NCBI GenBank assembly: GCA_013911975.1
Contig: JACESF010000022.1
Span: 1 to 57,086, forward strand
Reading direction: 5' to 3'
DNA: 57,086 nucleotides
From: Hyphomicrobiales bacterium
GTDB lineage: Bacteria > Pseudomonadota > Alphaproteobacteria > Rhizobiales > Xanthobacteraceae
The notes under the pieces were generated by a model. That model saw only the letters and a list, made by a program, of their open reading frames with translations. It made no database searches and was not told the DNA's origin. Below are positions 25,807 to 36,345 of the stretch, piece by piece (within the stretch, counting starts at the first letter, position 1; each line of letters starts with the position of its first letter). The translations under genes and the position numbers were made by a program.

Positions 25807-26794
25807 ACCGGAACGGCATCCTCGTCCTCATCGGCATCGCCCTCCTGGGCGTCGTGCCCTTCGTGATGGACGACTTCTTCATCAACCTCACCAGCCAGAT
25901 CCTCTGCTATGCCCTGTTCGCGGTGAGCCTCAACCTCATCGTGGGCTATGGCGGCATGACCTCGCTGGGCCACGCGGCCTATTTCGGCATCGCCGCCTAT
26001 GGGGTCACCTGGCTGCATACGGTGGCGGGTTGGGGGCAGCTTTCCTCCGCCATCGGCGCGGTGGCCGTCGCCACCGTCACGGCGGCCGTCTTCGGCGTGC
26101 TGGCGCTGCGGGCCAGCGGCCTGTCCTTCCTCATGATCACGCTCGCGCTCGGGCAGATCGTGTGGGGCGTGGCCTATCGCTGGGTGGGCCTCACCCAGGG
26201 CGACAACGGCATGCGCTTCCCGGTGCGTCCGGAGCCGCTGGGCTTCAACATCAACGGGGCCACCAGCTTCTACTACTTCTCGCTGATCGTGTTCGTGGTG
26301 TCGGTCTACATCATCTGGCGGGTGGTGCAGTCGCCCTTCGGGGCGGGCCTGCGCGGCACCAAGGACCAGCCGCGCCGCATGCGCATGCTGGGCCACAATG
26401 TGTGGATGATCCGCTGGGCAGCCTTCGTCATGTCCGGCTTCTGGGCCGCCATCGCCGGGCTGCTGTTCGTCTACTACCAGAAGTTCGTGAGCCCCTACGC
26501 CGTCTCGCTCCAGCAATCGGCCGAGGTGCTGCTCATGACCATCCTCGGGGGCGCGGGCACGCTCACCGGGCCCATGGTGGGCGCGGTCATCGTGACGCTC
26601 GTGAAGAACGTGGCCTCCTCCTACGTGGAGCGCTGGAACGCGCTGCTGGGCCTCATCTTCGTGCTGGCGGTGGTGTTCATGCCCACCGGCCTCGTGCCCG
26701 GCTTCCGCAAGCTCTGGGCCCGCCGCAAGGCGCCTCCACCGGCCGCACCGGCCGCGCCCGCCATCAAGCCTCAACCCTCGACGGAGCAAGCGTC

Positions 26795-26798
<4 letters not shown>
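25803..26798 (+). CDS. HAAT ABC transporter permease (LivM type)
   Basis: Product of 331 aa. SLNLIVGYGGMTSLGHAAYFGIAAYG is the LivM signature; ALRASGLSFLMITLALGQIVWGVAYRWVGLTQGDNGM is the second conserved block, and the EAA-like loop is GAGLRGTKDQPRRMRMLGHNVWMIR. The C-terminus is a cytoplasmic Ala/Pro-rich tail. It overlaps both neighbours by 4 bp, so translation is coupled. Confidence 0.94.
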
Positions 26799-28244
<1,446 letters not shown>

Positions 28245-28270
28245 CCTCTTACTTCCTTCAGGATCGAGCC

Positions 28271-29320
28271 ATGACCGAAGTCTGGAATTCCTACGGCCCG
28301 TCCGCCGGCCGGCGCCATGTGCCCTTCACGCGGCCCAAGAGCCTCACCGTGGACGTGCACTCCCACGTGGGCGTGCCCGCCGCCGCCGCCATCGTCGAGG
28401 GGCATCTCGACATCTCCACCATCCCGCTCGCCCGCTACGGCACGCCGGACACCAAGGCGCTCAACCGCCAGCAGGATGCCGACCGCCGCTCGCGCATGAC
28501 GCAGTATGACGACCGCCTGAAGGACATGGACGCGGCCGGCATCGACAAGCAGCTCATCATGTGTCCCCCGCCCCAGTGCTACTACACGGTGAAGACCGAG
28601 ATCGCCGCGAAGGCGACCCGCGTCGTCAATGACGGGCTGGCGGAATATGTGGCGGGCCGCCCGGACCGCTTCGTGGCGCTCGGCTCCGTGCCGCTCCAGG
28701 ACGGGCGCCTCGCCGCCGCCGAGCTGGAATATGTCATGTCGCTCGGCATGAAGGGCGTGCAGATCCTCACCAACGTGGCGGGCAAGGAATTGTCCGATCC
28801 CGAATTCGCCCCCTTCTGGGCCAAGGCGGAGGAACTGGGCGCGCTGGTCCTGCTCCATCCCAACGGCTTCACGGAGGCTGAGCGCCTGTCGCGCTTCTAC
28901 TTCAACAACGTCATCGGCAATCCGCTGGAGACCACCATCGCGCTCCACTACCTGATCTTCGACGGGGTCATGGAGCGGCATCCCAAGCTGAAGATCTTCG
29001 CCGTGCACGGCGGCGGCTTCGCCGGGGCCTATTGGGCGCGCATGGACCATGCCTGGGGCGCGCGCTCCGACGTGAAGGTCATCCCCCACGCGCCCACCAC
29101 CTACCTGAAGCGCATGTATTTCGACACGGTGGTGTTCTCCGTGGAGCAGCTCGAAGCCCTCGTGCGCATGGCGGGCGTGGACCATGTGCTCATGGGCACG
29201 GACTATCCCTATGACATGGCCGACAGCGATCCCGTGGGCCATGTGATGGCCTCCGCGCTCGACGACGCGGCCAAGGCGGCCATCTGCGGCGGCAACGCCG
29301 TGAAGCTGCTGGGGCTCTGA
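28271..29320 (+). CDS. Amidohydrolase family protein (ACMSD-like)
   Basis: Product of 349 aa. TIM-barrel metal hydrolase/decarboxylase: VDVHSHVGVP supplies the first His pair, LLHPNGF the next ligand (near residue 197), FAVHGGGFAGAYWARMDHAW the following His, and MGTDYPYDMA the catalytic Asp near residue 315. This motif set is that of Amidohydro_2 proteins such as ACMSD and gamma-resorcylate decarboxylase, which act on aromatic or ring-cleavage acids. It follows the importer by 26 bp and ends the operon, so it probably processes the imported compound. Confidence 0.88.
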   Translation: MTEVWNSYGPSAGRRHVPFTRPKSLTVDVHSHVGVPAAAAIVEGHLDISTIPLARYGTPDTKALNRQQDADRRSRMTQYDDRLKDMDAAGIDKQLIMCPPPQCYYTVKTEIAAKATRVVNDGLAEYVAGRPDRFVALGSVPLQDGRLAAAELEYVMSLGMKGVQILTNVAGKELSDPEFAPFWAKAEELGALVLLHPNGFTEAERLSRFYFNNVIGNPLETTIALHYLIFDGVMERHPKLKIFAVHGGGFAGAYWARMDHAWGARSDVKVIPHAPTTYLKRMYFDTVVFSVEQLEALVRMAGVDHVLMGTDYPYDMADSDPVGHVMASALDDAAKAAICGGNAVKLLGL

Positions 29321-29371
29321 GGCGGCGGCGCCGACCGTCCCTTCGGAGGTTTTCGAACCTCCGGCCTCTCC

Positions 29372-29403
29372 GGCCCCGGTCTCAGACCGGGGCCTTTTGT
29401 TTT
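29372..29403 (+). terminator. Rho-independent terminator of the importer operon
   Basis: GGCCCCGGTCT pairs with AGACCGGGGCC around one base, followed by TTTTGTTTT. A smaller stem, GGAGGTT/AACCTCC, lies just before it at 29345-29362. Confidence 0.85.
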
Positions 29404-29489
29404 CATGCCGCCCCGCTTGCCCGCGCCGGCCGCCGGTGATCAATGTGGGGAATGCGGCCCTTCGGCCGGGCCTTTCGGGAACAGCTTCC

Positions 29490-30140
29490 ATGACCCTGCG
29501 CATGTACGGCTTCTGGCGCTCCATCGCCTCCTATCGCCTGCGGGTGGCCCTCGACCTGAAGGGCCTCGCCTATGAGGAAGTGTCCCTGGACATCCTCTCC
29601 GGCGCGCAGTTCACGCCGGAGTTCGACGCCATCAACGCGGCTCATGCGGTGCCCGCTTTGGTGGAGGAGGACGGCCACATCCTGTTCCAGTCCCTCGCGG
29701 TGCTGGAATATCTGGACGAGACCCATCCGGCCCCCGCTTTGATGCCCGCCGATCCGCGCGATCGCGCCTATGCGCGCGCCCTGGCCCTGGTGACGGTGGC
29801 CGATACCCACCCCCTGATGGTGCCGCGGGTGCGCAAGTATCTGGCGGAGACCTACGGCGCGGACGAGGCGGCGGTGACTGCCTGGGTCCGCCACTGGATC
29901 GGCAAGGGCATGGGCACCTATGAGCGCCTGCTGACCCGCCGCCCGCCCGCGCCCTATGCGCTGGGCGCGGCGCCGGGCATCGCCGACATCTGCATCGCGG
30001 GCCATGCCATGAGCGCCCAGATGTTCGGCATCGATTTCGCGCCCTATCCGGCCTTCGGCGCCCTCAGCGAGCGCCTGTTCGCGCTGGAGCCCTTCGCCCG
30101 TGCGCATGCGCGGAACCAGCCGGGCGCGCCGAAGCCGTAG
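29490..30140 (+). CDS. Glutathione S-transferase, zeta/maleylacetoacetate-isomerase-like
   Basis: 216 aa from the ATG before TLRMYGFWRS. The motif SIASYRLRVALDLKGLAYEEVSLDI follows the zeta pattern S-x-x-S-x-R-V-R-x-A-L; then AINAAHAVPALVEEDGHILFQSLAVLEYLDETHP (glutathione site Q-S). The C-terminal domain has ADICIAGHAMSAQMFGIDFAPYP. Zeta enzymes isomerise maleylacetoacetate or maleylpyruvate in aromatic degradation. The canonical SSCSWRVRIAL is changed (second Ser-Cys absent), so function is uncertain. Confidence 0.83.
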   Translation: MTLRMYGFWRSIASYRLRVALDLKGLAYEEVSLDILSGAQFTPEFDAINAAHAVPALVEEDGHILFQSLAVLEYLDETHPAPALMPADPRDRAYARALALVTVADTHPLMVPRVRKYLAETYGADEAAVTAWVRHWIGKGMGTYERLLTRRPPAPYALGAAPGIADICIAGHAMSAQMFGIDFAPYPAFGALSERLFALEPFARAHARNQPGAPKP

Positions 30141-30370
30141 CGCCGCTTCCCCTCGGAACGGGCCGGACGCTGACATTCTCGACGGCATGCAGGGCGATCC
30201 GCCCCGCCGCGCATGCGGGCGTTCCCGCGCGCGCTGCGTCGGGACATGCGTCGCGCGATGCCCGTGGCCGCAGGTCGTGTTCCGGCGCGCTGGCATTCCC
30301 GCATGCCGCCGGATAGCCTTGCCACATTGTTCGACCACGTCTTTTCGTGGGTCTTGAGAAGGACCTTGCC

Positions 30371-30694
30371 ATGCGTTCTGTTTTGAAGCTCGCGACGGGT
30401 GCAGCGCTCCTGCTCCTTTCCGTCGGTACCGCAAGCGCATTCGGCCTCGCTCCCCCGCCCCCTGCCGCTCCCCAAGTGGAGACGGTCGCCCAAGGTTGCG
30501 GGCCGGGCTGGTGGCGCGGCCCCTGGGGCCACTGCCGCGATACGCCCTATTACGGCCCGCTCCCCGGCGGGGGATACAGCCCGGCGCCCGGACCGGTCTG
30601 GAACGGCTGCGCGCCCGGCTATTGGCGCGGTCCCTGGGGCCATTGCCGCGATACGCCCTATCACGGCCCGCTTCCCGGAGGGGGGTGGCAGTGA
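30371..30694 (+). CDS. Small secreted protein with two GCG_CRPN-type repeats
   Basis: 107 aa from the ATG before RSVLKLATG. Signal peptide to about ASA, then two 30-residue repeats, GCGPGWWRGPWGHCRDTPYY and GCAPGYWRGPWGHCRDTPYH, each followed by GPLPGGG. Each repeat has two Cys. This is the Gly/Trp/Cys pattern of the GCG_CRPN small secreted proteins of Hyphomicrobiales, whose function is unknown. Confidence 0.82.
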   Translation: MRSVLKLATGAALLLLSVGTASAFGLAPPPPAAPQVETVAQGCGPGWWRGPWGHCRDTPYYGPLPGGGYSPAPGPVWNGCAPGYWRGPWGHCRDTPYHGPLPGGGWQ

Positions 30695-30749
30695 TCCGTC
30701 CGGATCTCGCCCCTTCGATCCTTTCCGTCCTCAATTCCCGGGTTGAATC

Positions 30750-31232
30750 ATGAAGCGCATCCTTCCCTTCCTGACAGCGGCGTCCCTGCTGGCCGGCGTG
30801 GCGCCGGCTCTGTCCCAGCAGCCGCCCGCCCCGCCCGTGGCGGCGGGCGTGACGTCCAACTATACCGAGGCCGATGCCGGTGCCGTGCTCAACGCCCGCC
30901 TCGCGGCCCTCAAGGCGGTGATGGGGCTGACGCCGGAGCAGGACAAGCTCTGGGCTCCGCTGGAGACCGCGATCCGCGACATCTCCAAGAGCGCCGCGCA
31001 GCGTCGGCAGGCCCGCGATGCCTTCCATCCGAAGACCTTCCTCGACATCCTGGAGGTGGCGGCGAAGGACGACGAGGCGCGGGCAAAGGACCTGCAGCGC
31101 TTCGTCACCGCGGCCAAGCCCCTGGTCGCCGCCCTGACGCCGGAACAGGTGCGGCGCATCCCGCCCTTCCTCGGCCTCACCGAGCGCGGGCAGCCCTCCA
31201 CCCAGATCTGGATCTTCGAAGAAGAAGAGTGA
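30750..31232 (+). CDS. Spy/CpxP-like LTXXQ-motif periplasmic protein
   Basis: Product of 160 aa with a signal peptide (cleavage near LSQ). Two LTPEQ motifs, LTPEQDKLWAPLE and LTPEQVRRI, spaced about 65 residues apart, are the hallmark of the Spy/CpxP fold. The rest is helical and charged and ends in Glu-rich IFEEEE. Such proteins act as periplasmic chaperones or stress sensors. It lies 55 bp after the repeat protein. Confidence 0.85.
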   Translation: MKRILPFLTAASLLAGVAPALSQQPPAPPVAAGVTSNYTEADAGAVLNARLAALKAVMGLTPEQDKLWAPLETAIRDISKSAAQRRQARDAFHPKTFLDILEVAAKDDEARAKDLQRFVTAAKPLVAALTPEQVRRIPPFLGLTERGQPSTQIWIFEEEE

Positions 31233-31237
31233 TCGGC

Positions 31238-31267
31238 GGCGGGGTCCTGCGACCGCAGGGCCCCGCC
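31238..31267. terminator. Hairpin terminator between convergent genes
   Basis: GGCGGGG-T-CCTGCG pairs with CGCAGG-G-CCCCGCC around a 2-nt loop, in the 45-bp gap between the LTXXQ gene and the molybdenum hydroxylase stop. There is no T-run; it is probably a bidirectional structural stop. Confidence 0.6.
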
Positions 31268-31277
31268 CCAGCCGGGC

Positions 31278-33398
31278 TCATTCCTCTAGCAGCGCCTGCA
31301 TGATGCGCGCGCGGGTGAGCGGCAGGTGGCGCAGGCGCGCGCCCAGGGCCGCCGCCACGGCATTGCCGATGGCCGCCGCCGTGGGCCCCTGCGAGACCTC
31401 GCCCATGCCGAGGGGCGGGTGGCTCGGATCGCCGATGAGCCGCGTCTCGATGCGCGGCACCTCCGAGAAGCGCAGGATGGGATAGGTCTCCCAGGTATTA
31501 GAGGAGACCGCCCCGTCCGCGAACGTCACCTGCTCCTTCAGCGTCCAGGAGATCGCCTGGATGACGCCACCCTCCACCTGGTTGATGGCGCCGTCCGGAT
31601 TGACCACGAGGCCGCCATCCACCGCGCACCAGGCGCGGGCGACGCGCACCTCCTCCTCGACGCTCACCTCCACCGCCATGGCGAGATAGGCGGCGGAATT
31701 CTTGTAGCGCGAGAAGGCGAAGCCCCGGGCGAAACCGTCCGGCGGCGGAGAGCCCCAGTCGCACATGCGCGCCGCCTCCTCGATGACGGCGCGTGCGCGC
31801 GGGTCGCTCATGAGGGAGAGGCGGTAGGCCACCGGATCCATGCCGGCGGCTTCCGCCAGCTCGTCCATGAAGCTTTCCAGGGCGAACACGTTGGTGAAGG
31901 CGCCGAGGCCGCGCATGGAAGAGGTGCGCGCCGGGGCGTCGGGCACGAAATGGTGCACCAGTCTCTGGTGCGGCAGGTCGTAGAGCAGGAAGCCGTTGCG
32001 CGTGGCGCCGCCGCCCAGCGCATCGGGGAAGTCGCCCGCCGGAGGCCGGGGCGGGGGCGTCTCCAGCGCCTCGGCGGACCAGAGGTTGACCCCGCCATTG
32101 GCGCCGGGCCGGTCCACATGGGTCGGGCTGCGGATGTCGATGGTCCAGTCGAGCGGCCGGCCGTCCGCGTCGAGCCCGGTATCCAGCGTGACGACCATGG
32201 GCGCGCCGAACGGGGCGACGCCCATCTCGTCCTCGCGCGTCCAGAGCACGCGCACGGTGCGGCCCGGATGGCCCAGCGCCACGATGGCCGCATCGAAGGC
32301 GGCGTCGTCCGCGCCGTTATGGCCGTAGCAGCCGGCGCCCTGGCGGTGGATGACCTGCACCGCCTCCGGCGCGAGCCCGAGCGCCCGCGCGATGGCGCCG
32401 CGCAGGGGGAAGACGCCCTGCGTATGGCTCCACACCGTGAGGCGCCCGTCCGCGAAGCGGGCGAGGCCGCAGGAGGGGCCGATGGAGCCGTGGGCGAGAA
32501 AGGGCTTGGAATAGGTGGCCGAGAGGCGGTGCACGGGCGTCCCCGGGGGCGCCGCCCCGCGCTCCACCACGCGCGCCGGGGCGGTGTCGAGATGGTTCAA
32601 GAACTGCGCGTCGGCATGTTCCGGGCCGAGGGCGAGACCGCCCTCGAAGCGGGCGCGCTCGCGCAGCCGCTCGAAGGCGAGATGCACGCGGGATTCGTCC
32701 TCGCCCACCACCGCGACAACGTCGCCGGTGCGAAACAGCGCGACGGCGCCCCGCCCCGCCTTCAGCGCGGCGGCCTCGTCCAGGGCCACGAGCCGGGCGC
32801 CCTTGCGGGGCCGGTGCAGCACGCGGGCATGCAGCAGGTCGGGCGCTGTGATGTCGTGGATGAAGGGCGCGCCGCCCACCTTCTCAGGCAGGTCCGTGCG
32901 GGGGACGTCGGTGCCCAGGGTGCGCATCTGCGCGCGGGTCTTCACCGGCGCGGCGCCGGTGGCGGCGCGGGTGAGGTCGAGATCGCCCGACAGCGCCCAA
33001 TAGTCGAGCCCGGTGGCCTCGCCGTCGCGCAGCAGCCGGCCGTCCTCCACCGCGAGGCTTTCGAGGGGGCATTGCAGGCGCCCGGCGGCGGCCTCCAGCA
33101 TCAAGGAGCGCACTTCCGCGCAGACGAGGCGCAGCGCCGCGCCGCCCACCTGCACGGACAGGCTTCCGGCGGTGAACCCCTCATTGGGCGTCGCGTCCGT
33201 GTCGCCCGAGGCGAGGTCGACGCGGCCGAGATCCACATCCAGTTCCTCGGCCGCGATCTGGGTCATGGCGGTGAGGATGCCTTGGCCCAGCTCCACCTTG
33301 CCGGTGCGCACCGCGACGCGCCCCGTGTCGGGGAAGCCGATCCATTGCTCCAGGCGGGGATTGTCCGCGAGGCTGCCGGGCAGCGTGTTGGGGATCAT
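31278..33398 (-). CDS. Molybdenum hydroxylase large subunit (isoquinoline 1-oxidoreductase beta-like)
   Basis: About 706 aa. It carries the xanthine-oxidase-family molybdopterin domains: GKVELGQGILTAMTQIAAEELDVDL at the N-terminus, KVGGAPFIHDITAPDLLHARVLHRP for the a/b hammerhead, QGAGCYGHNGADDAAFDAAIV, MRGLGAFTNVFALESFMDELA, and the C-terminal MGEVSQGPTAAAIGNAVAAALG with the catalytic Glu. Domain order (hydroxylase part first, hammerhead after) is that of IorB-type enzymes, not three-subunit xanthine dehydrogenases. It overlaps the 2Fe-2S gene by 4 bp. No FAD subunit is present. Such pairs hydroxylate N-heterocycles (isoquinoline, nicotinate) or oxidise aldehydes. Confidence 0.88.
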   Translation of the reverse strand: MIPNTLPGSLADNPRLEQWIGFPDTGRVAVRTGKVELGQGILTAMTQIAAEELDVDLGRVDLASGDTDATPNEGFTAGSLSVQVGGAALRLVCAEVRSLMLEAAAGRLQCPLESLAVEDGRLLRDGEATGLDYWALSGDLDLTRAATGAAPVKTRAQMRTLGTDVPRTDLPEKVGGAPFIHDITAPDLLHARVLHRPRKGARLVALDEAAALKAGRGAVALFRTGDVVAVVGEDESRVHLAFERLRERARFEGGLALGPEHADAQFLNHLDTAPARVVERGAAPPGTPVHRLSATYSKPFLAHGSIGPSCGLARFADGRLTVWSHTQGVFPLRGAIARALGLAPEAVQVIHRQGAGCYGHNGADDAAFDAAIVALGHPGRTVRVLWTREDEMGVAPFGAPMVVTLDTGLDADGRPLDWTIDIRSPTHVDRPGANGGVNLWSAEALETPPPRPPAGDFPDALGGGATRNGFLLYDLPHQRLVHHFVPDAPARTSSMRGLGAFTNVFALESFMDELAEAAGMDPVAYRLSLMSDPRARAVIEEAARMCDWGSPPPDGFARGFAFSRYKNSAAYLAMAVEVSVEEEVRVARAWCAVDGGLVVNPDGAINQVEGGVIQAISWTLKEQVTFADGAVSSNTWETYPILRFSEVPRIETRLIGDPSHPPLGMGEVSQGPTAAAIGNAVAAALGARLRHLPLTRARIMQALLEE

Positions 33399-33862
33399 GC
33401 CGCTTCTCCCCGCAGGAGGGCGGCGGCGCGCTCCACGGCGCGGATGATGCGCTCGTGGGCGCCGCACCGGCACAGATGGGGGTCGAGCGCCGCCACGATG
33501 GCCGCGCGGTCAGGGGAGGGCGTGCGGTCCAGCAGCGCCTTGGCGGACATGAGGATGCCCGAGAGGCAATAGCCGCACTGGCCTGCCTGTTCCGCCAGGA
33601 AGGCGGTGCGCAGGGGATGGTCCGCGAGGCTCTCCGCCGTCTCGATGGTGCGCCCGTCCGCGTCCATGGCGAGATGGGAGCAGGCATAGGTCGGCTTGCC
33701 GTCCATCAGCACCATGCAGGCGCCGCACTGTTCCTGCCCGCAGCCGAAGCGGGAGGCGCGCAGGCCCAGAATGTTGCGCAGCGCGTGAAGCAGGGGCGCG
33801 GTCTCATCCACCGCGAGGGCGGACGGCGTTCCGTTCACGGTCAAGGTGATCTCAAGCGCCAT
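33395..33862 (-). CDS. (2Fe-2S)-binding small subunit of molybdenum hydroxylase
   Basis: 155 aa from the ATG before ALEITLTVNG. N-terminal plant-type cluster GCGQEQCGAC-n-C; C-terminal helical cluster QCGYCLSGILMSAKALL and HLCRCGAHERIIRAV. Both 2Fe-2S sites are complete. It is the electron-transfer partner of the large subunit, encoded first with a 4-bp overlap. Confidence 0.93.
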   Translation of the reverse strand: MALEITLTVNGTPSALAVDETAPLLHALRNILGLRASRFGCGQEQCGACMVLMDGKPTYACSHLAMDADGRTIETAESLADHPLRTAFLAEQAGQCGYCLSGILMSAKALLDRTPSPDRAAIVAALDPHLCRCGAHERIIRAVERAAALLRGEAA

Positions 33863-33928
33863 ACGCGTCCCCGAAAGCTCCCGCCGGAGCGGTTCCGGCG
33901 GCATCGGTTATGAAAGTGACTTTCTTGT

Positions 33929-33954
33929 CCCGCAAGATGTTTTACATATGCGGG
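33929..33954 (-). repeat. Hairpin and short palindrome upstream of the hydroxylase genes
   Basis: CCCGCA pairs with TGCGGG over a 14-nt loop, and a 13-bp perfect palindrome, GAAAGTGACTTTC, lies beside it at 33912-33924. They occupy the 122-bp gap between the CMD-family gene and the 2Fe-2S gene. They could be a weak terminator plus an operator for a separate promoter. Confidence 0.4.
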
Positions 33955-33984
33955 GTAATGAGGCGGGCGAAGCGCCGGGGCGGC

Positions 33985-34521
33985 CTATGCCTCGCCCTGG
34001 GGCGGCACCCGGTAGATGCGCAGGCAGATGGCGAGCATGGAATAATAGCCCAGCAGCCCCGCCAGCTCGACCACCGCCTTTTCGCCGAATCGCGCTTGGG
34101 CGGCCGCGAAGATGTCGTCCGGCACGTCGTTGGTGGCGAAATAGGTGCTGGCGAAGCGGTAGACCAGCTCGTCGTCCGCGTCGTCGAACGTGGGAACCTC
34201 GTCCTTTTCCAGCGCGGCGATGACCGGCTCGGGAACGCCCGCCTTGCGCGCCTCATGGACGTGGACGGACCATTCGTAGGTGGCGTCCCAATGCCGGGCG
34301 ACCACGAGGATGGCCAGCTCCGACAGGCGGGGCGAGAATTCCGTGCCGTAGCGGCAGAAGACCCCCAGGGACTGCGCGGTCTTGGCCAGTTCCGGGCTGC
34401 CCAGCAGCAGGTGGTAGATATAGGGCACGGTCTTGCGCGGCCCGGAGGCGATGGCCTCGAAGATGGGCTTCTGCTCGGGGGTGAGACGGTCGGGCGAGAG
34501 TTCGCGGAAACGCTTGGTCAC
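33985..34521 (-). CDS. Carboxymuconolactone decarboxylase family protein
   Basis: 178 aa from a GTG at 34521 with the strong site CGGAGGAAAAACAGC; an ATG 48 bp upstream lacks one. The AhpD-like helical fold shows as LSELAILVVARHWDATYEWSVHVHEARKAGVPEPVIAAL, which carries E-x-x-x-H-x-x-x-A instead of the peroxidase CxxC. It therefore resembles the decarboxylase/hydratase branch rather than AhpD. It is divergent from the dehydrogenase at 34725 with an operator candidate between them, and upstream of the molybdenum hydroxylase. Confidence 0.86.
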   Translation of the reverse strand: MTKRFRELSPDRLTPEQKPIFEAIASGPRKTVPYIYHLLLGSPELAKTAQSLGVFCRYGTEFSPRLSELAILVVARHWDATYEWSVHVHEARKAGVPEPVIAALEKDEVPTFDDADDELVYRFASTYFATNDVPDDIFAAAQARFGEKAVVELAGLLGYYSMLAICLRIYRVPPQGEA

Positions 34522-34597
34522 GCTGTTTTTCCTCCGAGGCGGCGCTACTTTGGCGCCTATCCCTATCACCGCCAGCGAACCCGGCGGAATTTTTTGT

Positions 34598-34613
34598 TGA
34601 TCGATCGATAATT
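34598..34613. promoter_or_regulatory. Palindromic operator candidate, site 2 of 4
   Basis: Read on the minus strand this is AATTATCGATCGATCA, with a perfect 10-bp ATCGATCGAT core at 34600-34609. It lies about 80 bp upstream of the CMD-family GTG and about 110 bp upstream of the divergent dehydrogenase ATG. The flanking sequence is markedly AT-rich. Confidence 0.72.
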
Positions 34614-34724
34614 CTTGCCCGGCTCCGGCTTGTCAATTATGGCCGTTGCACGGGCTCAGCCCGCCAATGAACGTGACGCCCCTGTCCAGCCCCAGAATGC
34701 GGCGCGGGGCGTGGAGGAACACAC

Positions 34725-35624
34725 ATGAGCGGCAATTCGGATCGTCCGACCGTTGGCGTGGTCGGGCTTGGCATCATGGGTCTGTCCTATGCGCGCAACC
34801 TGCGCGCGGCGGGATTCTCCGTCATCGGCTTCGACGTGGCGGAAGCCGCGCTGAAGGCGCTGGCGGACGTGGGCGGCGAGGTTGCCGCCTCGCCGAAGGC
34901 GCTGGCGGAGACCGCGGACGTCATCCTGATCGCGCTCGCCAGCGTGGACGCCGTGAAGGTGACCTGCGGGGGCGAGGCGGGCATGATCCACTCGGTGCGC
35001 CCCGGCACCGTGGTGTGCGAGATGGGCACCTTCCCGCTTTATGCCAAGGACTATGTGCGCACCCTCTTCGAGCCCAAGGGCGTCGTGGTGCTCGACTGCC
35101 CGGTCTCGGGAACGGGCGCCCAGGCGGTTTCCCGCGACCTCGTGGTCTATGCCTCTGGCGATGAGGCGACGGTGGAGCGCATCCGCCCGGTGTTCGACGG
35201 CTTCGCCCGCAACACGCGCTATGTGGGTCCGTTCGGCGCGGGCATCAAGCTGAAGTTCGTCGCCAACCTGCTCGTCACCATCCACAACGTGGCGGCGGCC
35301 GAGGCCCTGGTGCTGGCGGAGCAGGCGGGGCTCGACCTCGGCATGGTCTATGAGGCCATCAGCGACGGCGCGGGCACCTCGCGCATGTTCGAGGTGCGCG
35401 GCCCGCTCATGGTGAAGGAGACCTACCAGCCCGCCACCATGAAGATGGATGTCTACATGAAGGACATCACCCTCATCATGGACTTCGCCCGCGACGTGCG
35501 CGCGCCGACCCCCCTGATGGCGGCCACGATCCCCTATTACACGGCTGCGCTGGCCGCCGGCCGCAATGCCGACGACACCGCCGCCGTGCATGCTGTGCTG
35601 AAGGAAATGACCGAGAAGAAATGA
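34725..35624 (+). CDS. NAD(P)-dependent beta-hydroxyacid dehydrogenase family protein
   Basis: Product of 299 aa. Rossmann GVVGLGIMGLSYARNLRAAGFSVIGFDV; substrate motif DCPVSGTGAQAVSRDLVVYASG near residue 125; catalytic Lys in GIKLKFVANLLVTIHNVAAAEALVL near residue 175. It is the third member of this family in the window, most like tartronate-semialdehyde or 3-hydroxyisobutyrate dehydrogenases. Context suggests a step in the same pathway as the molybdenum hydroxylase. Confidence 0.88.
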   Translation: MSGNSDRPTVGVVGLGIMGLSYARNLRAAGFSVIGFDVAEAALKALADVGGEVAASPKALAETADVILIALASVDAVKVTCGGEAGMIHSVRPGTVVCEMGTFPLYAKDYVRTLFEPKGVVVLDCPVSGTGAQAVSRDLVVYASGDEATVERIRPVFDGFARNTRYVGPFGAGIKLKFVANLLVTIHNVAAAEALVLAEQAGLDLGMVYEAISDGAGTSRMFEVRGPLMVKETYQPATMKMDVYMKDITLIMDFARDVRAPTPLMAATIPYYTAALAAGRNADDTAAVHAVLKEMTEKK

Positions 35625-35636
35625 GCCCGCGCCGGG

Positions 35637-35658
35637 CCGGCCGGGGAGCCCCGGCCGG
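35637..35658. terminator. Hairpin terminator between convergent genes
   Basis: CCGGCCGGGG pairs with CCCCGGCCGG across AG, ending one base before the TetR stop codon. It separates the dehydrogenase and TetR genes; no T-run. Confidence 0.6.
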
Positions 35659-36345
35659 TCAGGCCCGCGCCGCCAGCAGGGCACGATAGCCCGCGAAGAA
35701 CAGGTCCAGCGCCTCGGTGATCATCTCGCTCTTCGAGGCGTGGACCTTGGTGCCGTACACGTAGCGGCGCACGCCGTAATAGAAGATCCCGCCCTGGAGT
35801 TGCCAGGCGATCTCCAGGTCGTGGGGCAGGCTGTCCTGCCCCAAATCGAGCCCTGCCTCATGGTGGAATTCGCGCACGATGCGCGAGAGGATGCGGTCCT
35901 CCACCAGCGCCAGATAGCGCTCGTTGATGTTCACGCCCTTCAGCCCGGCGAAGAAATAGATGCGCATCCACTGCGGGTTGAGGATGGCGTCGGTATATTC
36001 CTCGTAGAAGGTCTGGAGGCGCTCGCGCAGCGGCCGCGCGCGGTCGGTCAGCAGCGTGTCCCAATGGGGCTTCCACTGGTCGAGATAGACGACCTTGTAG
36101 ATCTCCTGGATCAGGGCGTCCTTGTTGGGGAAATAGCGATAGAGCAGGGGCTGGGTGGTGCCCAGGTGTCGCGCCAGTTCCCGCGTCCCGCCGTCGAAGC
36201 CGACCTGCGCGAAATACTCGATGGACTTGGCGAGGATTTCCCGCCGCCGGTCCGCCGCGCTGAGCCGCCGCTTGGCCGGTGCCGCCTCCATGCGCGCGGG
36301 CGCCCTGACCGCTGCCGTCTTCCGCCCTTGCCCCGCCCGGCTCAT
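35659..36345 (-). CDS. TetR/AcrR family transcriptional regulator
   Basis: 228 aa from the ATG with an AAGGAGACCCC site. A basic N-terminal arm precedes the helix-turn-helix RREILAKSIEYFAQVGFDGGTRELARHLGTTQPLLYRYFPNKDALIQEIY. The C-terminal ligand domain contains QWMRIYFFAGLKGVNINERYLALVEDRI and ends with LDLFFAGYRALLAA. This is the best candidate for the protein that reads the shared ATCGATCGAT-type palindromes, since sites 2 and 3 flank it. Its own start is 146 bp from site 3. Confidence 0.92.
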   Translation of the reverse strand: MSRAGQGRKTAAVRAPARMEAAPAKRRLSAADRRREILAKSIEYFAQVGFDGGTRELARHLGTTQPLLYRYFPNKDALIQEIYKVVYLDQWKPHWDTLLTDRARPLRERLQTFYEEYTDAILNPQWMRIYFFAGLKGVNINERYLALVEDRILSRIVREFHHEAGLDLGQDSLPHDLEIAWQLQGGIFYYGVRRYVYGTKVHASKSEMITEALDLFFAGYRALLAARA

